A stretch of 64,000 bases of DNA. Origin: Boswellia sacra (lineage: Eukaryota > Streptophyta > Magnoliopsida > Sapindales > Burseraceae). Below the pieces are notes generated by a model. That model was not told the DNA's origin. It did no database searches and was given only the letters and a program-made list of their open reading frames with translations. The stretch spans positions 2,480,001-2,544,000 of the forward strand of contig SNVD02010473.1 of NCBI GenBank assembly GCA_013180625.2. The letters run 5' to 3'. The number at the start of each line of letters is the position of its first letter. The stretch's first letter is position 1. Position numbers and translations under genes: made by a program. This document shows, in pieces, positions 1 through 13,631 of the stretch.

Positions 1-16
1 ATATATATATATATAA
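1..16. repeat. AT dinucleotide microsatellite (window edge)
   Basis: The window opens in an (AT)n run that presumably continues upstream. The following stretch to about 397 has no recognisable gene. It includes a locally GC-rich part near 160-340 with repeated GTTGCG / GAGACGAG-like words that I could not assign. Confidence 0.8.
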
Positions 17-397
17 CGAATGGTTTAATATTAGAAACTTTAAATTATCGTCAAACGTCTGCTTATGTAACTTGAAACATAAGTTGTTTATGTTAAAAAA
101 AACAAAACCAATAAAAAACGATTTTGCTTTTGAATTAATTAATATTTGATCAACGGCCGGTTTTGTTTTAAATGGAGTCGCGCCACGGTGTTGCGTTGCG
201 TTGTGTTGAGACAACTGGAAGTGAGAGACGGGCAGTGATGAGGGATGAGCTGCTTTGATTATGTAGAGGCGACTGAGATGAGAGACGAGTTGCGTTATCG
301 TGTTGACCCGGGTGGCGACGAGGGAGGGGTGAGAGAATGAAATGGATGTCGTTAAGAGTTCTCCCATACATATACTGCCATCTGGCATCAATTAAAG

Positions 398-506
398 GGC
401 TAAATCTTCGGTGCATCCACTGCACCGTGTAGCGTGTCGAGCTGGCCTAATGGGTAGCAGCCAGCTCAGCACTGCACGGTGCAACGGATGCACCAAAGTT
501 CCTCTC
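398..506. mobile_element. 109-bp foldback MITE, Mutator-like, with 9-bp target duplication
   Basis: The element is one imperfect palindrome. The left arm (about 410-446) contains GGTGCATCC, TGCACCGTG and GAGCTGGC, and the right arm (about 460-494) contains their reverse complements in reverse order. It is flanked on both sides by the same nine bases, CAATTAAAG (389-397 and 507-515). A nine-base target duplication with long inverted arms is typical of Mutator-superfamily MITEs. There is no coding capacity. The family assignment is inference; the palindrome and the flanking repeat are directly visible. Confidence 0.6.
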
Positions 507-857
507 CAATTAAAGACATAATAAGTATTGATCATAGAATAGAATAATAGAACATAGACATGCAGTGCAAATGATTCTACAAGATCTTGTTATTTCACAT
601 TTTCTTTTAACATATATGTTATAATCACATATGTTACACGTCACATTTTTCTTGAATTAATTACTGAAATTGAATCTTAGATCTTATTGATTCCATTTAT
701 TAATACATGATGCTGAAGAAGCGAAAAGAATATAATTTCCAAATAAAAAAATAATGAAGAAAAAAAATAGAGAACCAGCTATTTTATATGGGCCGTGGGC
801 CAGCCAGTTCGTGCCCATTGTAAAATATTGGACTTTGGGCCTGGATATTGTTATAGC

Positions 858-1648
858 TAGACCTGGCAACGGGTCGTGTTAGAGCGGTTTTGTATCGTTT
901 CGTATTCGTGTCGTGTTAAATTATGTTAATCCAAATCCGACCCATTAACTTATTGGGTCTAAATCTATAAACCAAACCCGACTGTTAACTTAACGTGTTA
1001 CCCGTATCCAACCTGTTTAACCCGTTTTTTTATTTTCAAGTTAGACAACAATATGTGTAACATGATTTATATAAATTATAAACAAATAATAAAACCAATA
1101 GTTTATAAATTTAAAATCTAACAAATATTTTGAAATATATCGAAATATCCAAATTTAATATAATACGAAAATATAAATAAAATTTTGTATCCAACATCAT
1201 TTAAATATCCATCTAAAGTGTATTTAAGATAAATAATTGATAATGTCCAATTATTGAATGATTTCTGAAAATTAAATAGAACATTTTATAAGTTTCTTAT
1301 TTATATTTCTCATCAAAATGTCATACTCATACACGCATAAGAAAAAGATAACATAATTGCATTAGAATAATTTTAATTAGATTAAATATAGTTATAAATT
1401 AGTATTTGTTATATTTTATTATATTTTTTTATGTATCATAAATAAATTTACTATATTATCCTTAACATTAACGGGTTAAACGGGTGAAACGGTTTTTTAT
1501 AGTATAAACCCAAACACGGTCCGATATTAAACAGATTTTATCGTGTTAACCCATTAACGACCCAATCCGATAATATTATATCCAAAACACGTTTTTATCG
1601 AATGGGTTTGTGTCGTGTTAACGAGTCGTATAGAATTTGCCAGACCTA
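858..1648. mobile_element. non-autonomous hAT-like element, 791 bp
   Basis: The left end reads TAGACCTGGCAA and the right end TTGCCAGACCTA, so the ends are 12-bp inverted repeats with one mismatch. They fit the TAG/CAG...TGGCAA end pattern of plant hAT transposons. The flanks are GTTATAGC (850-857) and CTTATAGC (1649-1656), an 8-bp target duplication with one mismatch, as expected for hAT. Subterminal regions carry many scattered copies of CGTGTTAA / ACGGGTT-like words in both orientations, a usual hAT feature. The centre is AT-rich and non-coding. Confidence 0.75.
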
Positions 1649-1656
1649 CTTATAGC

Positions 1657-3218
1657 ACAGTATCAAGGATTGCTTGAGATTTTTTTGAAGATTATTGTTA
1701 TTTTAAATTTTAACCCTATCACATCTCTTTTTAACCCTTATTTTTTATATAATTTAGATAATTATAAATTTATTCTTTTTTTCATACTTATTTGCAATAA
1801 AGTACGTTGGCTTCCTTTTTTTTTTTTTTACGTTTGTTTTTCTCTACTCTCCTCAAAAGAAATCTAAAAAAATAATTTGTTGCTTTTCATTGTTGATTAG
1901 ATTTAAGTCATTTCATCATAATTATCTTGTAAATATTTAAATTTTTGCTTCAGATTTGATGCAAATATATCAAGTTTTGATTTTGATTACAGTTGGAAGC
2001 AAACCAAGCAGCAATAAATTTAAATTGGAGTCCTGTAAGATTCATAAAAAGGAAAGAAAAGAAAAACGTTTTTGTTTGAGATGCTTTATACCTCAAATAG
2101 GACTTATAGAAAACCAAATAATAGGTTGTGGATTTCAGAAAGATGCAAATGCAGAAAATTCCAGAAAGAATGAAGAAAGGGTCCTGGCTTTAGAAAAGAT
2201 AGGAATGGAAAAGTATGCCCAAATCAGTTATTTAATCAATTGTAAATTAATCAACTTTTCCGTGATATTATATATTTTATCAAATTATTTGATGGATTTT
2301 AAAGAGAAGCACAGGGTTCCTTCGGAAGAGAAGAAATTTTATTGTTTTCTAAAAAAATATGTTAAAAAAATAGTTATGCGGATAGTTTTAAAATTATATA
2401 ATATGTATTGGAGAAAGAGGCTTGAAAAGATATTTTATGAGACTTGAATAATGATTTTTTTTTTAAATAACAATAATAATGAGTGGTGCAATTGGGCCCG
2501 TTTCCCGTCTAAGACTCTAAGCAGCCCCATCTCCAAATCTTCTGGGCATAAAATTAGAAAAAAATAATAATAAAAATTCTATCTCTGCGGAAATATCACA
2601 GCTCTCTCCTCTGTGTCTTGGCAAAATAGATCAAAAATAAAATGATTAAACTAATTTTATGTCTTGTCTGGATGAATTAAATGTTAAAGAAAAGAATAGT
2701 AATCCAATGACATAGTCGCATGAGCATTGCAAAATTTTCTTCCCATATCATATTCAAAATGATTGAGTCGTGAAACCATAAATTTATAAATTTAGGAAAA
2801 ATAAAAATACTCTAAATTTAAATAAAAAATGAAAAATAACCATAATCTTAAAAATTTGTATATCATTACTTTCTATCGAATATCAGACATTATCAATTAG
2901 ATTTTGTCTAATACATCTGTTGAACACGCACTTGTCAAATATCATACAAAGTTACAATTTGTAAATTTTCATAATTAAGATCATTTATCAAATAAACCTC
3001 TTAATTATCATTATTTTTAATTTCCTAATTTATTTATTTTATATAAAAAAATAAATAAGAGGAAACAGAGATAGGAGAAATCAGGGAATGGGACACTTTA
3101 GATACATTATGAGTGAAGCACAAATAGCCTCATTCAATAATAATAATATAAATATTCGTTATTATCAAAACTTGATTCCATAGACTTAACCGCCCATTTT
3201 CCAACCAAAAAACGTCTT
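1657..3218. other. intergenic, AT-rich, no gene recognised
   Basis: Long A/T runs and several short open frames, including one of 163 codons at 1956-2447. That frame is lysine- and isoleucine-rich and resembles no family I know, so I treat it as chance. A CT-rich segment at 2500-2620 is unassigned. Confidence 0.6.
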
Positions 3219-3226
3219 TATATATA
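3219..3226 (+). promoter_or_regulatory. TATA box of the ankyrin/ILK-like gene
   Basis: TATATATA lies about 160 bp upstream of the chosen start codon, in a stretch that continues into a plausible 5' UTR. The assignment is from position and sequence only. Confidence 0.45.
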
Positions 3227-3384
3227 TTCCACTTATCCTCTCCAATGTCTTCCTCTTTTCTCCAACGATTTGATAATCGGGTAACTCCACTCAACTCTTT
3301 GTTTGATTTCCAAGAAACCCAAATCAACGGCTGCTGAAGTCTTAATGTTTGTTTTGTCTTTTTGTTCCTAGAATTTGGTTGAGG

Positions 3385-6300
3385 ATGAAGATGACGAGTC
3401 ACATGGAAGAGGACGATTCATCGGATGATTTCGACATGCAACTGATTGGAAACTTCTTGAGTTTCGCGTCCAGAGGCGACCGTGTTGGCCTCAACCAGAT
3501 GTTGATTGGTGGCTTTTCGCCGAATGTGCAGGACTATGACAAGAGGACTGCCTTGCATCTTGCTGCAAGTGAAGGACACGCTCCCATTGTTGAGCTTCTT
3601 CTGCATTACAAGGCTGATGTCAACCTTATTGATCGATGGCAGCGAACTGTAAGCACCATCTTTACCTCTTAAATATTATATGTAAAAAGAACTTGACGTT
3701 GAAGATGCATGCAAGTTATTGTTATCTGTGAAGTCTTTTATGTTGATATTTATTGGATATTTGATTGTAATAGAGGATTTTAATTAATATTATTACGTAA
3801 GCTTTTAAGTCAAGTGGTATCCCAGTAATATTTTGTAGTGTTTGATTTATAATTCAAATACAATCAGAAGTCTACGATCTGATGTGATATAACCTTCAGA
3901 AGTCTACGATCTGATGTGATATAACCTACGTATCAAAAATTTATTGAAGGAGGGAAAAATAAAAATAAGAAAAATTTATTGAAGGAGGGAAAAATAAAAA
4001 TAAGAAGACAGTTATATCTTTAAGTGAATTTTGTTATTTAAACTGACATATTAGGCTATCGACTGTAAATTATATTTGAATTATAAGTCTATTATTATTA
4101 ATTAATGTCTCCTAGAGATCCCGAGTTCAGTTTCGGTGAAGCCTGATCCATGTTACGCGTGAGTGTGCGTTAGAGGCTTAGTACTATACTCGGCTTGGCT
4201 TGGCCTCATCCATGTGACAATCAGCATTGCTGTTTTAAGTATCTAGTGGCGTGTAGATTATTACTTATATTACTCAAAGCATGGACTGATATGATATGTA
4301 GATTGAAACAGAAAAGTGTTATGTAGCATTTAACAGAACATGATAATGTGGGTAGGATTGTTTAGCTCTTTAGGTAGAGCATAATGTATTCATATGGAAG
4401 GAGGATCACACTTTGTGATTCTTATGCAAACCAATTGATTCTTAAGTTTAAATAATGGGATCATTTGCATCTTATATCGAGTTAAAAATCATAATTACCC
4501 AGCCTTAAGCCTAAATTCCTCTCCTTCTGTCTTTTTGCTGCGCAAGATGTAAAATACCAAACCATGACAAGAACCTCTTTGTATTTCTCTTTTTCTTTGT
4601 TATACATTGTAACAAGCTGGGTCTTTAGTGTTCATAAGAAGGCCAAAGGACATTGAAATAAACATACCACATAAAATGAATTCATGTTTGTGACGAGTTG
4701 TTCCAAGTAAAAGATCAGCAAAAAGAAGGCTAGAACTAATGGAAATAAAATACTTGTTGCTAGCACTTCTAAAGACTCATTTGACCAAATGTTATTTATC
4801 CCACTTGAAAAAAGATGATTATTCGTAAAAATAACTGAAGTGATTTTTCCATAACACAGAATACTAATCTGGCCCTATGCTGTGTAATAAGATGCATCTT
4901 TCTCCAAATATGCTCTGAATTCTGCATCACACTCTAGTTAGATAGTGTTATTTTATTAAGATTAAAGTAGAATATATATTTCTTAATCGACTTTATGAAA
5001 GCCATACTTTATAAAAGCCATTAAAGTTATATACTATCTTTCCCTCAGATTTTGCAAAGACTTGATTATACTTTTAATTTGAAATAATCTGCAAGATCAA
5101 CTAATTTGCTTTTGGTTGTACTATGAAGCCTTTGACAGATGCAAGACTTTATGGCCACCGAGATATATGCAGGATCTTGGAAGTAAATGGAGGCACGGAT
5201 TTTATCTATGAACAGCCAATGGTAATTTAACTTTGGCTGTTGTCTTCCTGTTTATTACAAAAGCTATAGTATTGTAAACTGTTCAGATTTGTGAAGTAGA
5301 AAGCCTTTTTACGACGTCTTGCAAAACCTTCAAAGCTTCCCTGTGGATTTATGAACAAGAACTTTATAGCTTGTTACTTCAGAAAAAAATATCAATGAAA
5401 AGCATGGCAGTAATATGGGAATTCCTTCTTTCTTATGGAATGAGAAAGTAATAGATGTGAATTCATATCTATTTTGCACATATACATGAATTACTTTATT
5501 ATTTTTGTAGGCAGTTTTACACGAGCAAGATTCAAATGAAGTGAATTTTGATACATCAGAACTGGAAACACAACACTCCTTATCAGTTGAACAGGTACAT
5601 AACAAAAGAAAAATGATTGTTCCATTAACCTAAGGTTGATTTTGGAGGTTTTTGATGCAGCATGTTTTAATTGAGTCTGTCTTTTTAATATCATGCATTA
5701 CATAGAGAGAAAACAGAAACAAATTTAATCTTGAATTTTCTTAAGACTAATGTTCTAAGTACAAAAAGTCTTCCATCCAATTCTCTGGAACTTGAGAGAT
5801 TAAGCATATGGCCACCTTAATCCACCAAAATGTTAAGAAAAAAAGTAAGAAAGCAAGTCTGGTCTCTCTAGGGATAGCTTCGCCACTAGCGTTTTCTCCT
5901 TTTTCTCACTTGGTTTTCACTGTTAAGGTTGCTCTCCCCTGACCACCATCACTTTTGGTTTCGTTTAGCAAAAGTAAACAAAATGATACACCACTTCCTC
6001 AATGCTTGAAGATAATGTAACTTGTAGTTTATATCTTATTCATGCACAATGTTTGTTATTGGTTTGGTGTTGGTACTTTAATTATCAGTAAGACTGTCAT
6101 TGCTTTATCTACTTATACTTTTACGTTTTCAAGCAAGTAACAAAAAAGTAATCTAGAAATCAAATTTGGTTCTCAATGATTGCTTACCAAATAATCTATT
6201 GAAAAATGCTTGCTTTATACTGATGCTGTATCCGATAAAACAACTGAGAAATCCAATAAGAAATGTTCATCTTCATTTTTCTTTAGTGGTTTAGCCAACT

Positions 6301-9300
6301 AAAACTTCATAAAATATAAATTGTCCCACTTAATAGTATTTCATCATCCAGTGGATGTCTTTGTGATTTTAATTGACTAGAGAAATGCTTCTTGTCTTAG
6401 GGTGTGCTTGGTGAATCTGAGAAGGTCAAGTGGCGTGGAACATGGGTGGTCAAAACAGTGATTAAGAGCCAGAGACGTGATGATCCAGTAAAGATGTATA
6501 TGACATATATGAGTAGTAACTTTTTATTGTCTATATTGTTAACTATTTGGTTAAGTCAGGGTGCCTGATTAATGTTTGAACAATCTAGACGTCGATAACC
6601 TTCCTTTTCAAGCATGTTGCAGGCTATTGTCTTCCAGGGATAACACTCTGTTACGGGAACTTCGACATCCCAATATTTTACAGTTTCTTGGTTCAACTGT
6701 ACACGAAGAGGAGACAATTTTGATTACCGAATATCTTCCACAGGTATTTCTTTTTGCTAATATCTGAATTGTTATTTTAGAAGAATTTATTATGATTTTA
6801 ATTGCTATTAAATACCTCCCTTACAACTTGGATTAATAGGTAAATAAGTTCAACCAGTACAAAATTCAATGTGTGCTGGTTTATAAATTTATATTGTTTT
6901 GGAAAAGCAAGGAAAGGTATTGAAGGTTGTGCTCTAAATGAAACTTTGTTTCTTTGAGCTGCAAATTAGAAGAACATATTGTTGATACCATATAGTTTTA
7001 ACGGTAATGACAAATGTTTAAGTAGTTCATTTGTAGAAGACTAGTAGATAAATTCAACTGAAAATATAACAACTTTGAGTTCTCAATTTTGTTGCTGATG
7101 AGATGTTCCAATATTAATATTGCATCAATCTAGATGATTTGCTTAAATGATAGTGCTGGCCCTCACCAGCATCAATATTTTAGCTTTCAGTAGTTGTACT
7201 TTTTTTTTTTTGTCCCCAATTTAGCAAAAATAAGAAGTATATTCATTCATGTCATTTATGAGTTGAAGCTTCTGTGTAATACACAAAATGACAAACATAT
7301 CTTTTTTTTTTCTTTTATTTATTAGACTTGAAGACATAGTATTAAGGAAATTATTATTCTATCTATTAGAATCATAATGGTAAAATCTGCTATAATAAAA
7401 ATTCCTTTTTGGTTTGCGTAGCTTCTAGATTGTAAATATCTCTATGGTGAAAATCAGGTCTCTTGATAACTTTGTATTCATGTCAAGTTCTCTGTCCAAT
7501 TACTAAGACAAATCATACTGACTTCTATATGTCTTAATCTGGCAGTTTTTGTAATATTATTACTGAAACTTTAATGGAAAGCCATCTAGTATAATGCATA
7601 AAATGCAAATGAAATCAATTTGAAGGCATAATCTTCTCATTGTTTTCTATATGTCTCCTTCAAAGTCAGAAAACTAAGAATGCAAGATAGCAACCTTATT
7701 TTCTGCCAATGTATCTTACGTAGGTATGTTTTATCTTAATACTAATTCAGGGAAACTTGGAAAATATTTTGATGAAGAGATCTCGACTTGAACCGGAAAT
7801 GGCTTTGCGCTGTGCACTCGATATTGCTAGGTAATGTGCTTCTATTTCTCTGTACATGTTATGTGAGGCAAATGGCTGTGGTTGGCAAATAAAAATCTCA
7901 TTGCCAGTTTCTATCCAGTTTCTCTTTTTAAATGCAAGAACAGCACGTGAGTTCAAAATCTGATGCAATTGACCTCAAAATTTTCAGTTCTTTCTAACCA
8001 AAGTAGCTACTTGCTAAGAAGTTTTAACAATACCTCTTTGCTTTTTGCTCTCTCTTGGAAACCCAACTATGGCCTTTGAGCTTTTTTAATAAGGCAGCTT
8101 TTCAACCTCGGATCTTCTTGTGTTTACAGCGTTGATTCTTTACTTTCAATTTTGTGTTATTTCATTTTTCATATGTCCTTCATTTGGCAATGTTATCTCT
8201 AACTATTTTATCATCCATAAGAATTTAGGAATGCTTGCTTTTACATTCAGCCCCTTGCTTACAGCAAACAGGGTATTTTTTTGTTCATTTTGGTTGTATA
8301 TGAAGTATTTTATGCAAATTAAAATTGATATTTCTGTATGCTTATATATGCATCTGCATGTATACCTGTAAAAGCTTCCGGATTTAACACTGATTTTTTG
8401 GATATTGTAGTTCCTATGCTCCACATTTTTGTGGCATCTTTTTGTTTCTGTTAAACACTAATGATAATGCACTCTTAATTTTTAAAAACAATTTGCAGGG
8501 GTATGAATTATCTTCATGGGCACAAACCATATCCCATAGTTCACAATCATTTGCATCCCAGGTAAGTTTTGATGCTAAGATTCATAACATCCATTTTCTA
8601 GTTTATTTAGTATCATATCATAAAAGAAATTTGAAGATTAATGCTTATAATATTTTGGCTTTACTATGAAAGCCATTTATTCCTTTTGTTTCATTTTTGT
8701 GGGATTTATTTAACATTCAGCTTATCAGCATAGTTGGACTCAACAGGTTTTATATTTCATCATAAATCTCCCCTGCTATCAGCTCATTTAAATGAACGTG
8801 TTGATTAAGATTTACCAGTATTTTGATATGATGCTGTCGAGGAATTCCTAGTAATGATGAATTTCCTTTGACACTAAGAAATAAGCAATAAAAATAGCAC
8901 TCTTTTTTTTCTTATTCTTTTTTTAAAATGGAGCCACCCAACGGACTTTTTTGAAGAATGTGAGGCTTAAATACTATCATCAGGCTTTTACCTATTAGAT
9001 TAACAATTTCTCAATATTCTGGAAATAGCCTTCTTTTTCTATTAGTTAAATAACATGGTTCTGTGAACACAAAAGCCAATACTATACGAGTAGAAGGAGC
9101 ACAGGCAGGGGTTCACCCTTCCTACTTGAATCACTAATATGTCAGCTTCTATTCTTTGAGGAGCAAAACCCAGCTTTGCATGTGAAGAGACATGTTAGAG
9201 TTTGAATATTATGTTTAGGCCTTTACCTAATAATTTAAACTTTTGCGGCTACTTGTTACTCAACATCCTCCGTAGTCAAGTTTCTCCTAGTCATTGGCAT

Positions 9301-11339
9301 ACAAATTATTCTCATTTAGTTTAGAACAGTCGTGCTGTCAAATATCGATATGACAAATTGCTCCTTTTTACATGTAGAAATTTGTTGCTAGATGAAGGTG
9401 GCCATTTGAAGATTGGAGAATATTGGGTTCAAATGTTGCATAAACAAATACACCCCAATCAAAATAATTGTATGTAACAACATCATCATTTTTTCAAATT
9501 CACGTTTTCAACAATAGCATCTCAGGAATATATTTTGTTTCACAGGTCAAATGAATGATAATTGTAGCATTAGTGGCAATCCCTCTGACGAGACCAAGAA
9601 AGATATTCTTGCCTTTGGATACATACTTTATCAGGTATGTTTGGATATGAATGGCTCACATAATATAGGTTCCATGGGTTGCTTGAAAACCCTTCTATAC
9701 AAAAATTCCGACCATGCATAGAAAGGGGAAGATAATCTTAATCTTACAAAGAAAGGCACCAACTTCTAAAGTGTGCTTAATTTTACACGTGGAATTTATT
9801 TTGACGTTAACTAGCAAAACATTGGACAATCAAAACTCCCCTCTGTGAGGATCCTAATCCTTACAACTGATGTTGTCTAAGACATGCTTTTTACACATTG
9901 ATCACTAGAGTTAAGTATACATGCTTGTACCGTGTACGGTTTCATGTATTTGTTTACTTCATAGACATGCCACTGGTGTTGTCAGTTACAATTACAAACT
10001 AATGACAATTGCTCCCAAATGATGAGATTGGGCCGCATCATATATGTGAATCACTAAAATTGGTATCTCACAAAAAAAAAAAAAAAAGAACTGCGGAATC
10101 TTGATTGTCTAAAGTGAAAAGTCAATTAATTATGGAAATTCTACAAATTGTTACGAAACTTGTTTTGGTCACTTTCAAAATTTCTTTAGCTTCTTATTTT
10201 TGAAATATGATAGATGCTAGAAGGAAAGAATATGCAGAATGACACAAGGTGTGGTTTCATGCATCTCGAGTCTGCTGGGTTTGAACCAAAGTTCCCTTTA
10301 AGCCGGTGTCCTAAAAGAATTGAAGAGTAAGTGCATGCAATTTTCAATCTCAAGTTCTGTTATTTCCATTGTAAATGGATTCAATTATTTTGATAGTTCC
10401 CCTTGACCTTATATGTGAGGCATTATCTCCAATGAAGGGTGAAACAGTTATCGGATATGATGCACTTGTTTGCATGTTTGCTCTGTTGTCTTGATCATTA
10501 ATCAGTGATCTATTCTATAGGAAAAGAATAATAGCCCACTAAAGAGTCGATAGACTATTCGAGGTATGAGATAAATATCTATTTACATTGTTTCTAGTCA
10601 ATAGACATTCTATGAATTTAGATCTACGAAGATTCTGCAAATAATGATTATAATAATAACAATTAAAAAAAATCATTTTCATTTCCTTTCACTTATGGAA
10701 TGTTAGTACTTATCATTTCCTCGCCAATATGATTAAAACTCCCAAACATAATTTCAAATGCAAAAGACAAAGTGCTGGCTGGTGAAATTTGGCTAGAAGT
10801 GTGCTTTTCCAAAAAACTGAAACAGTAACATAACCAGAAAGTGTAAAACCAAAATAACCATTCAGCTATAACGTCATAGAATGTTGCCTAAGTTGGTTGG
10901 TCATGTACAAGGACAGCCATTTAGTACTAGTTGAAATATAACATGAACATAAGAAAATCTAAAATGAATATGATTTACAACTTTGACACATTGAAGAAAT
11001 GATTAAAGAGAGGATACACAAGAATACATAAACCTGAATATGACAGATTGGTGAGAAATGGATCAGGAATTTATTAGTTGCTGGCAGTACGTGCATCCAA
11101 ATTTAGTCAGTGGAGCATATTTGGTCCTAAATCTCGCTTGTTTGATCGACAATCTCTCATCTCTTTTCATGCATAATGCTCAGTAAGGGTTGATCAGTTG
11201 TATGGATGTTACTCCCTGTAGGTTGATAAAGGGCTGCACAAGAAAAAATCCATCTGAAAGGCCAGAATTTGATGGTGTCATACAAACCTTAGAAGAAGTC
11301 TCTGCACCTCTGAGGAAAGCTGCTTGTCCTGTATGTTGA
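3385..11339 (+). CDS. ankyrin-repeat integrin-linked-kinase-like protein (Raf-like family pseudokinase)
   Basis: Eleven exons: 3385-3648, 5129-5221, 5511-5594, 6401-6495, 6623-6743, 7751-7830, 8499-8561, 9378-9469, 9546-9634, 10214-10326, 11222-11339. They join in frame to 403 aa with GT-AG introns. Ankyrin repeats occupy about residues 30-120 (motifs such as TALHLAASEGH and YGHRDICRILEVNGG). A kinase-like domain follows. The beta-3 lysine is kept (VVK, K165), but the usual HRDLKxxN loop reads HNHLHPRN (261-268) and DFG reads GEY (280-282), so the catalytic Asp and the metal-binding Asp are both missing. Plant homologues of this subgroup carry similar loop changes as I recall them, so this is probably a conserved pseudokinase with a scaffolding role rather than local decay. 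The C-terminus is cysteine-containing (ACPVC). The start could also be a later in-frame Met (3391 or 3403). No substrate can be inferred. Confidence 0.88.
3865..4004. repeat. two adjacent short tandem duplications in ILK-like intron 1
   Basis: A 32-bp unit containing GTCTACGATCTGATGTG is present twice in a row (from 3865 and 3897). Immediately after it, a different 35-bp unit containing TTATTGAAGGAGGGA is also present twice (from 3935 and 3970). The copies are essentially identical, so both events look recent. Confidence 0.9.
4085..4235 (+). mobile_element. possible SINE remnant (weak)
   Basis: The segment has a run resembling an RNA polymerase III B-box (ATCCCGAGTTCAGTTTC) followed by CGTGAGTGTGCGTTAGAGG. 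That is the style of sequence found in many plant tRNA-derived SINEs. No clean A-box, poly-A tail or target duplication was found at the expected spacing, so this is only a suggestion. Confidence 0.25.
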
Positions 11340-13630
11340 ATGCGTCATATTATGTGAATTTACAGTCTAAACTGCAATAAGTTAAAATCTCACTTGCTCT
11401 GGTGTGAGAAAAATGTTACAATATTATGCTAAACAAGCTTACTACTAGTAAGTTTATGGTGTTGAAATGTTGAATAATAAAACCTGCATTGTGTGTGATA
11501 AGTTGCAAACCGCCTTTTATTTGTCTAACCTTACCCGATTTTCTTGTTTGATAAACTTATAAGAGAATGTGGGAATTTTTGTAATCAATTCCATAAACGA
11601 AATGAGATATAATAAGTTAATAACTAGATATATACTATCAGGAGCCTTTTCAAAATTAGGATGACCATTTTCGGTAAGAGCCACCTAATAGTTTGCAGAG
11701 TTGACATACGAATTGGGTGAAAATCGTTAATTGCATTGCATTTTCTTCATATAGATGTTATCTTCTTCTTGGTTCTTAAATATGTTGAAAGGGTCTACTT
11801 TTGAGTAGTAATTGGTTGTATTTTTTTTTTCCTTGGAGTCAATTTTGTTTAGTCCAATCCATATCTGCTGTATTAGTCAAATTTTGCTGGCTTTAGATCA
11901 AGTCAAGTTCTTAATAATTATATTAATTACCTGAGATTGGTAACGTACAAGCAACCTTTTTACATCTATTCGGACTACAGAACATTCTCTGAAAAAATTT
12001 ACCTTAAAAGCAAAAACACTATTAAATAACCACCTAAGTCAAAAAGGTTTTCCAAGTTTGGTAAATGGTTTCATATTTTTCTTTTCTCACGATTTCAATT
12101 TCCTAATAAACTTTGTTAAAGCAGGGGAAACTCCTTCACATATTTAGAATTGCATACTTTTCTCACGATCAATTCTTAAAGTAAGTAGGGCTACTGGTTT
12201 TCCACCGCGTTGTGTTTAATTGATTTAAAATTCAAGAATTGATTAATGAATTGACTTGTATTATGTACACAACCACCAAATTATTCATAAATTCATAATA
12301 TTGTTTGGTAAATCTGGTATTTCATCATTCATATTATAAATCTGTCACTCCCGATTCACTACTTGGAATGATAATGACTATTTAGCTACTTCCGAAATGA
12401 TCATATCAACATTAAATAATAGTAGAGAAGTTAAAGTTCAAGATTGATCTCCAACATATTGTATTGTATTGCATAACCAAACGTATTGGTATGTTCTAAC
12501 ATTGACATCTTTTCCTTGAAAGCATATATAATTAAAATAATGGCAACCCAGGTGAGTTATATATTTCCATAACAAAGAAAAAAAAACAATAATTTTGTGC
12601 TTGCCAGTGAGTGCACTCAAGCTTGAATGAGATGTAATACAATAAACCAGAAAACATAACAGGAGATGGGAAGTGGGAAAGCAACTTCTCATCAAATCAT
12701 AATAATATAATACTAATAGTTCTGTGTTAAACTATTTAACTAACATGTTATATTCATATTATATGAATGGCCACATAGCAAGGTTGAAAGAATATAAAAA
12801 GATTATAGCGAATGTTGCCTTGATTGCTTGAGCTGTCTGTGGCAACAGAGCTAGCACCAGCGCTAGCGATCCCGTGACGCAGCAGGCACATAATAAATAT
12901 ACATTATAATAAATGATAACAGTGAGTTGCACCTTCAGCGTGAAGAAGGGCAAGGGCAACCGACAGTGACACCGCCACCGCCACGGCAGATGCCTTGCCT
13001 CATTATTGGCTTCCCTAATATAACTAGCTTTTAATATTACGCAAAGGTAAAGCTGACTTTTTGTTTAGAAGTCAAAACGCATCGCATTATCACAAGCTTC
13101 CTCGATGCTACTTCTTTCTAAACTTCAAACTATGAGAAACAAATATTATTTCCTACTTTTTGTTTCCTTAAATTCAAATTAATAAAAATAGTATTGGAAT
13201 AATCGTTCATCAAATTTCATACCATATATGGGTTTAAGAGATTTTGTTGGATAACTGAAGAATTTGAACTTAAAAATTGTTTAGATTAATACTTCATAAA
13301 TAACTATCTTATAAAAAATTATATAATCTCAGATGGCATAATATTATTGGATAAATAGAAAAAAAATTAAGATAAGTACGTATTAATAGAATTATAAAAT
13401 CTTAGATTATATCATCATGGTCCTATTGAGTCTCTTTTAATTGCAGAATATTTGGTGTTAAAGAGATTGAGATTCTCGAAATAGAGAAATAATATTACTT
13501 CGAGCAAGAATGAAGTCCACGTAACAAGTAGGTCCCACATGCATTCATCAAAAGGATTAAAAAATCACAAGATAGAATAATACTATCCTTTCTAATTGCA
13601 CACATTTCTTGACATTTCTCATCTCACGGC
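11340..13630. other. 3' UTR and intergenic region between ILK-like and PADRE genes
   Basis: AT-rich sequence holding the 3' end of the ankyrin/ILK-like gene and the distal promoter of the next gene. A short GC-rich patch near 12830-13000 has small open frames on both strands but no recognisable domain. No transposon ends were identified. Confidence 0.5.
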
Positions 13631-13631
13631 C

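Noticed and set aside
1956..2447. 163-codon open frame
   Set aside because: Lys/Ile/Asn-rich composition reflecting AT-rich DNA, with no domain, no neighbouring exon signals and no family resemblance.
4085..4235. Functional tRNA gene
   Set aside because: Only a B-box-like run; no A-box at correct spacing and no cloverleaf.
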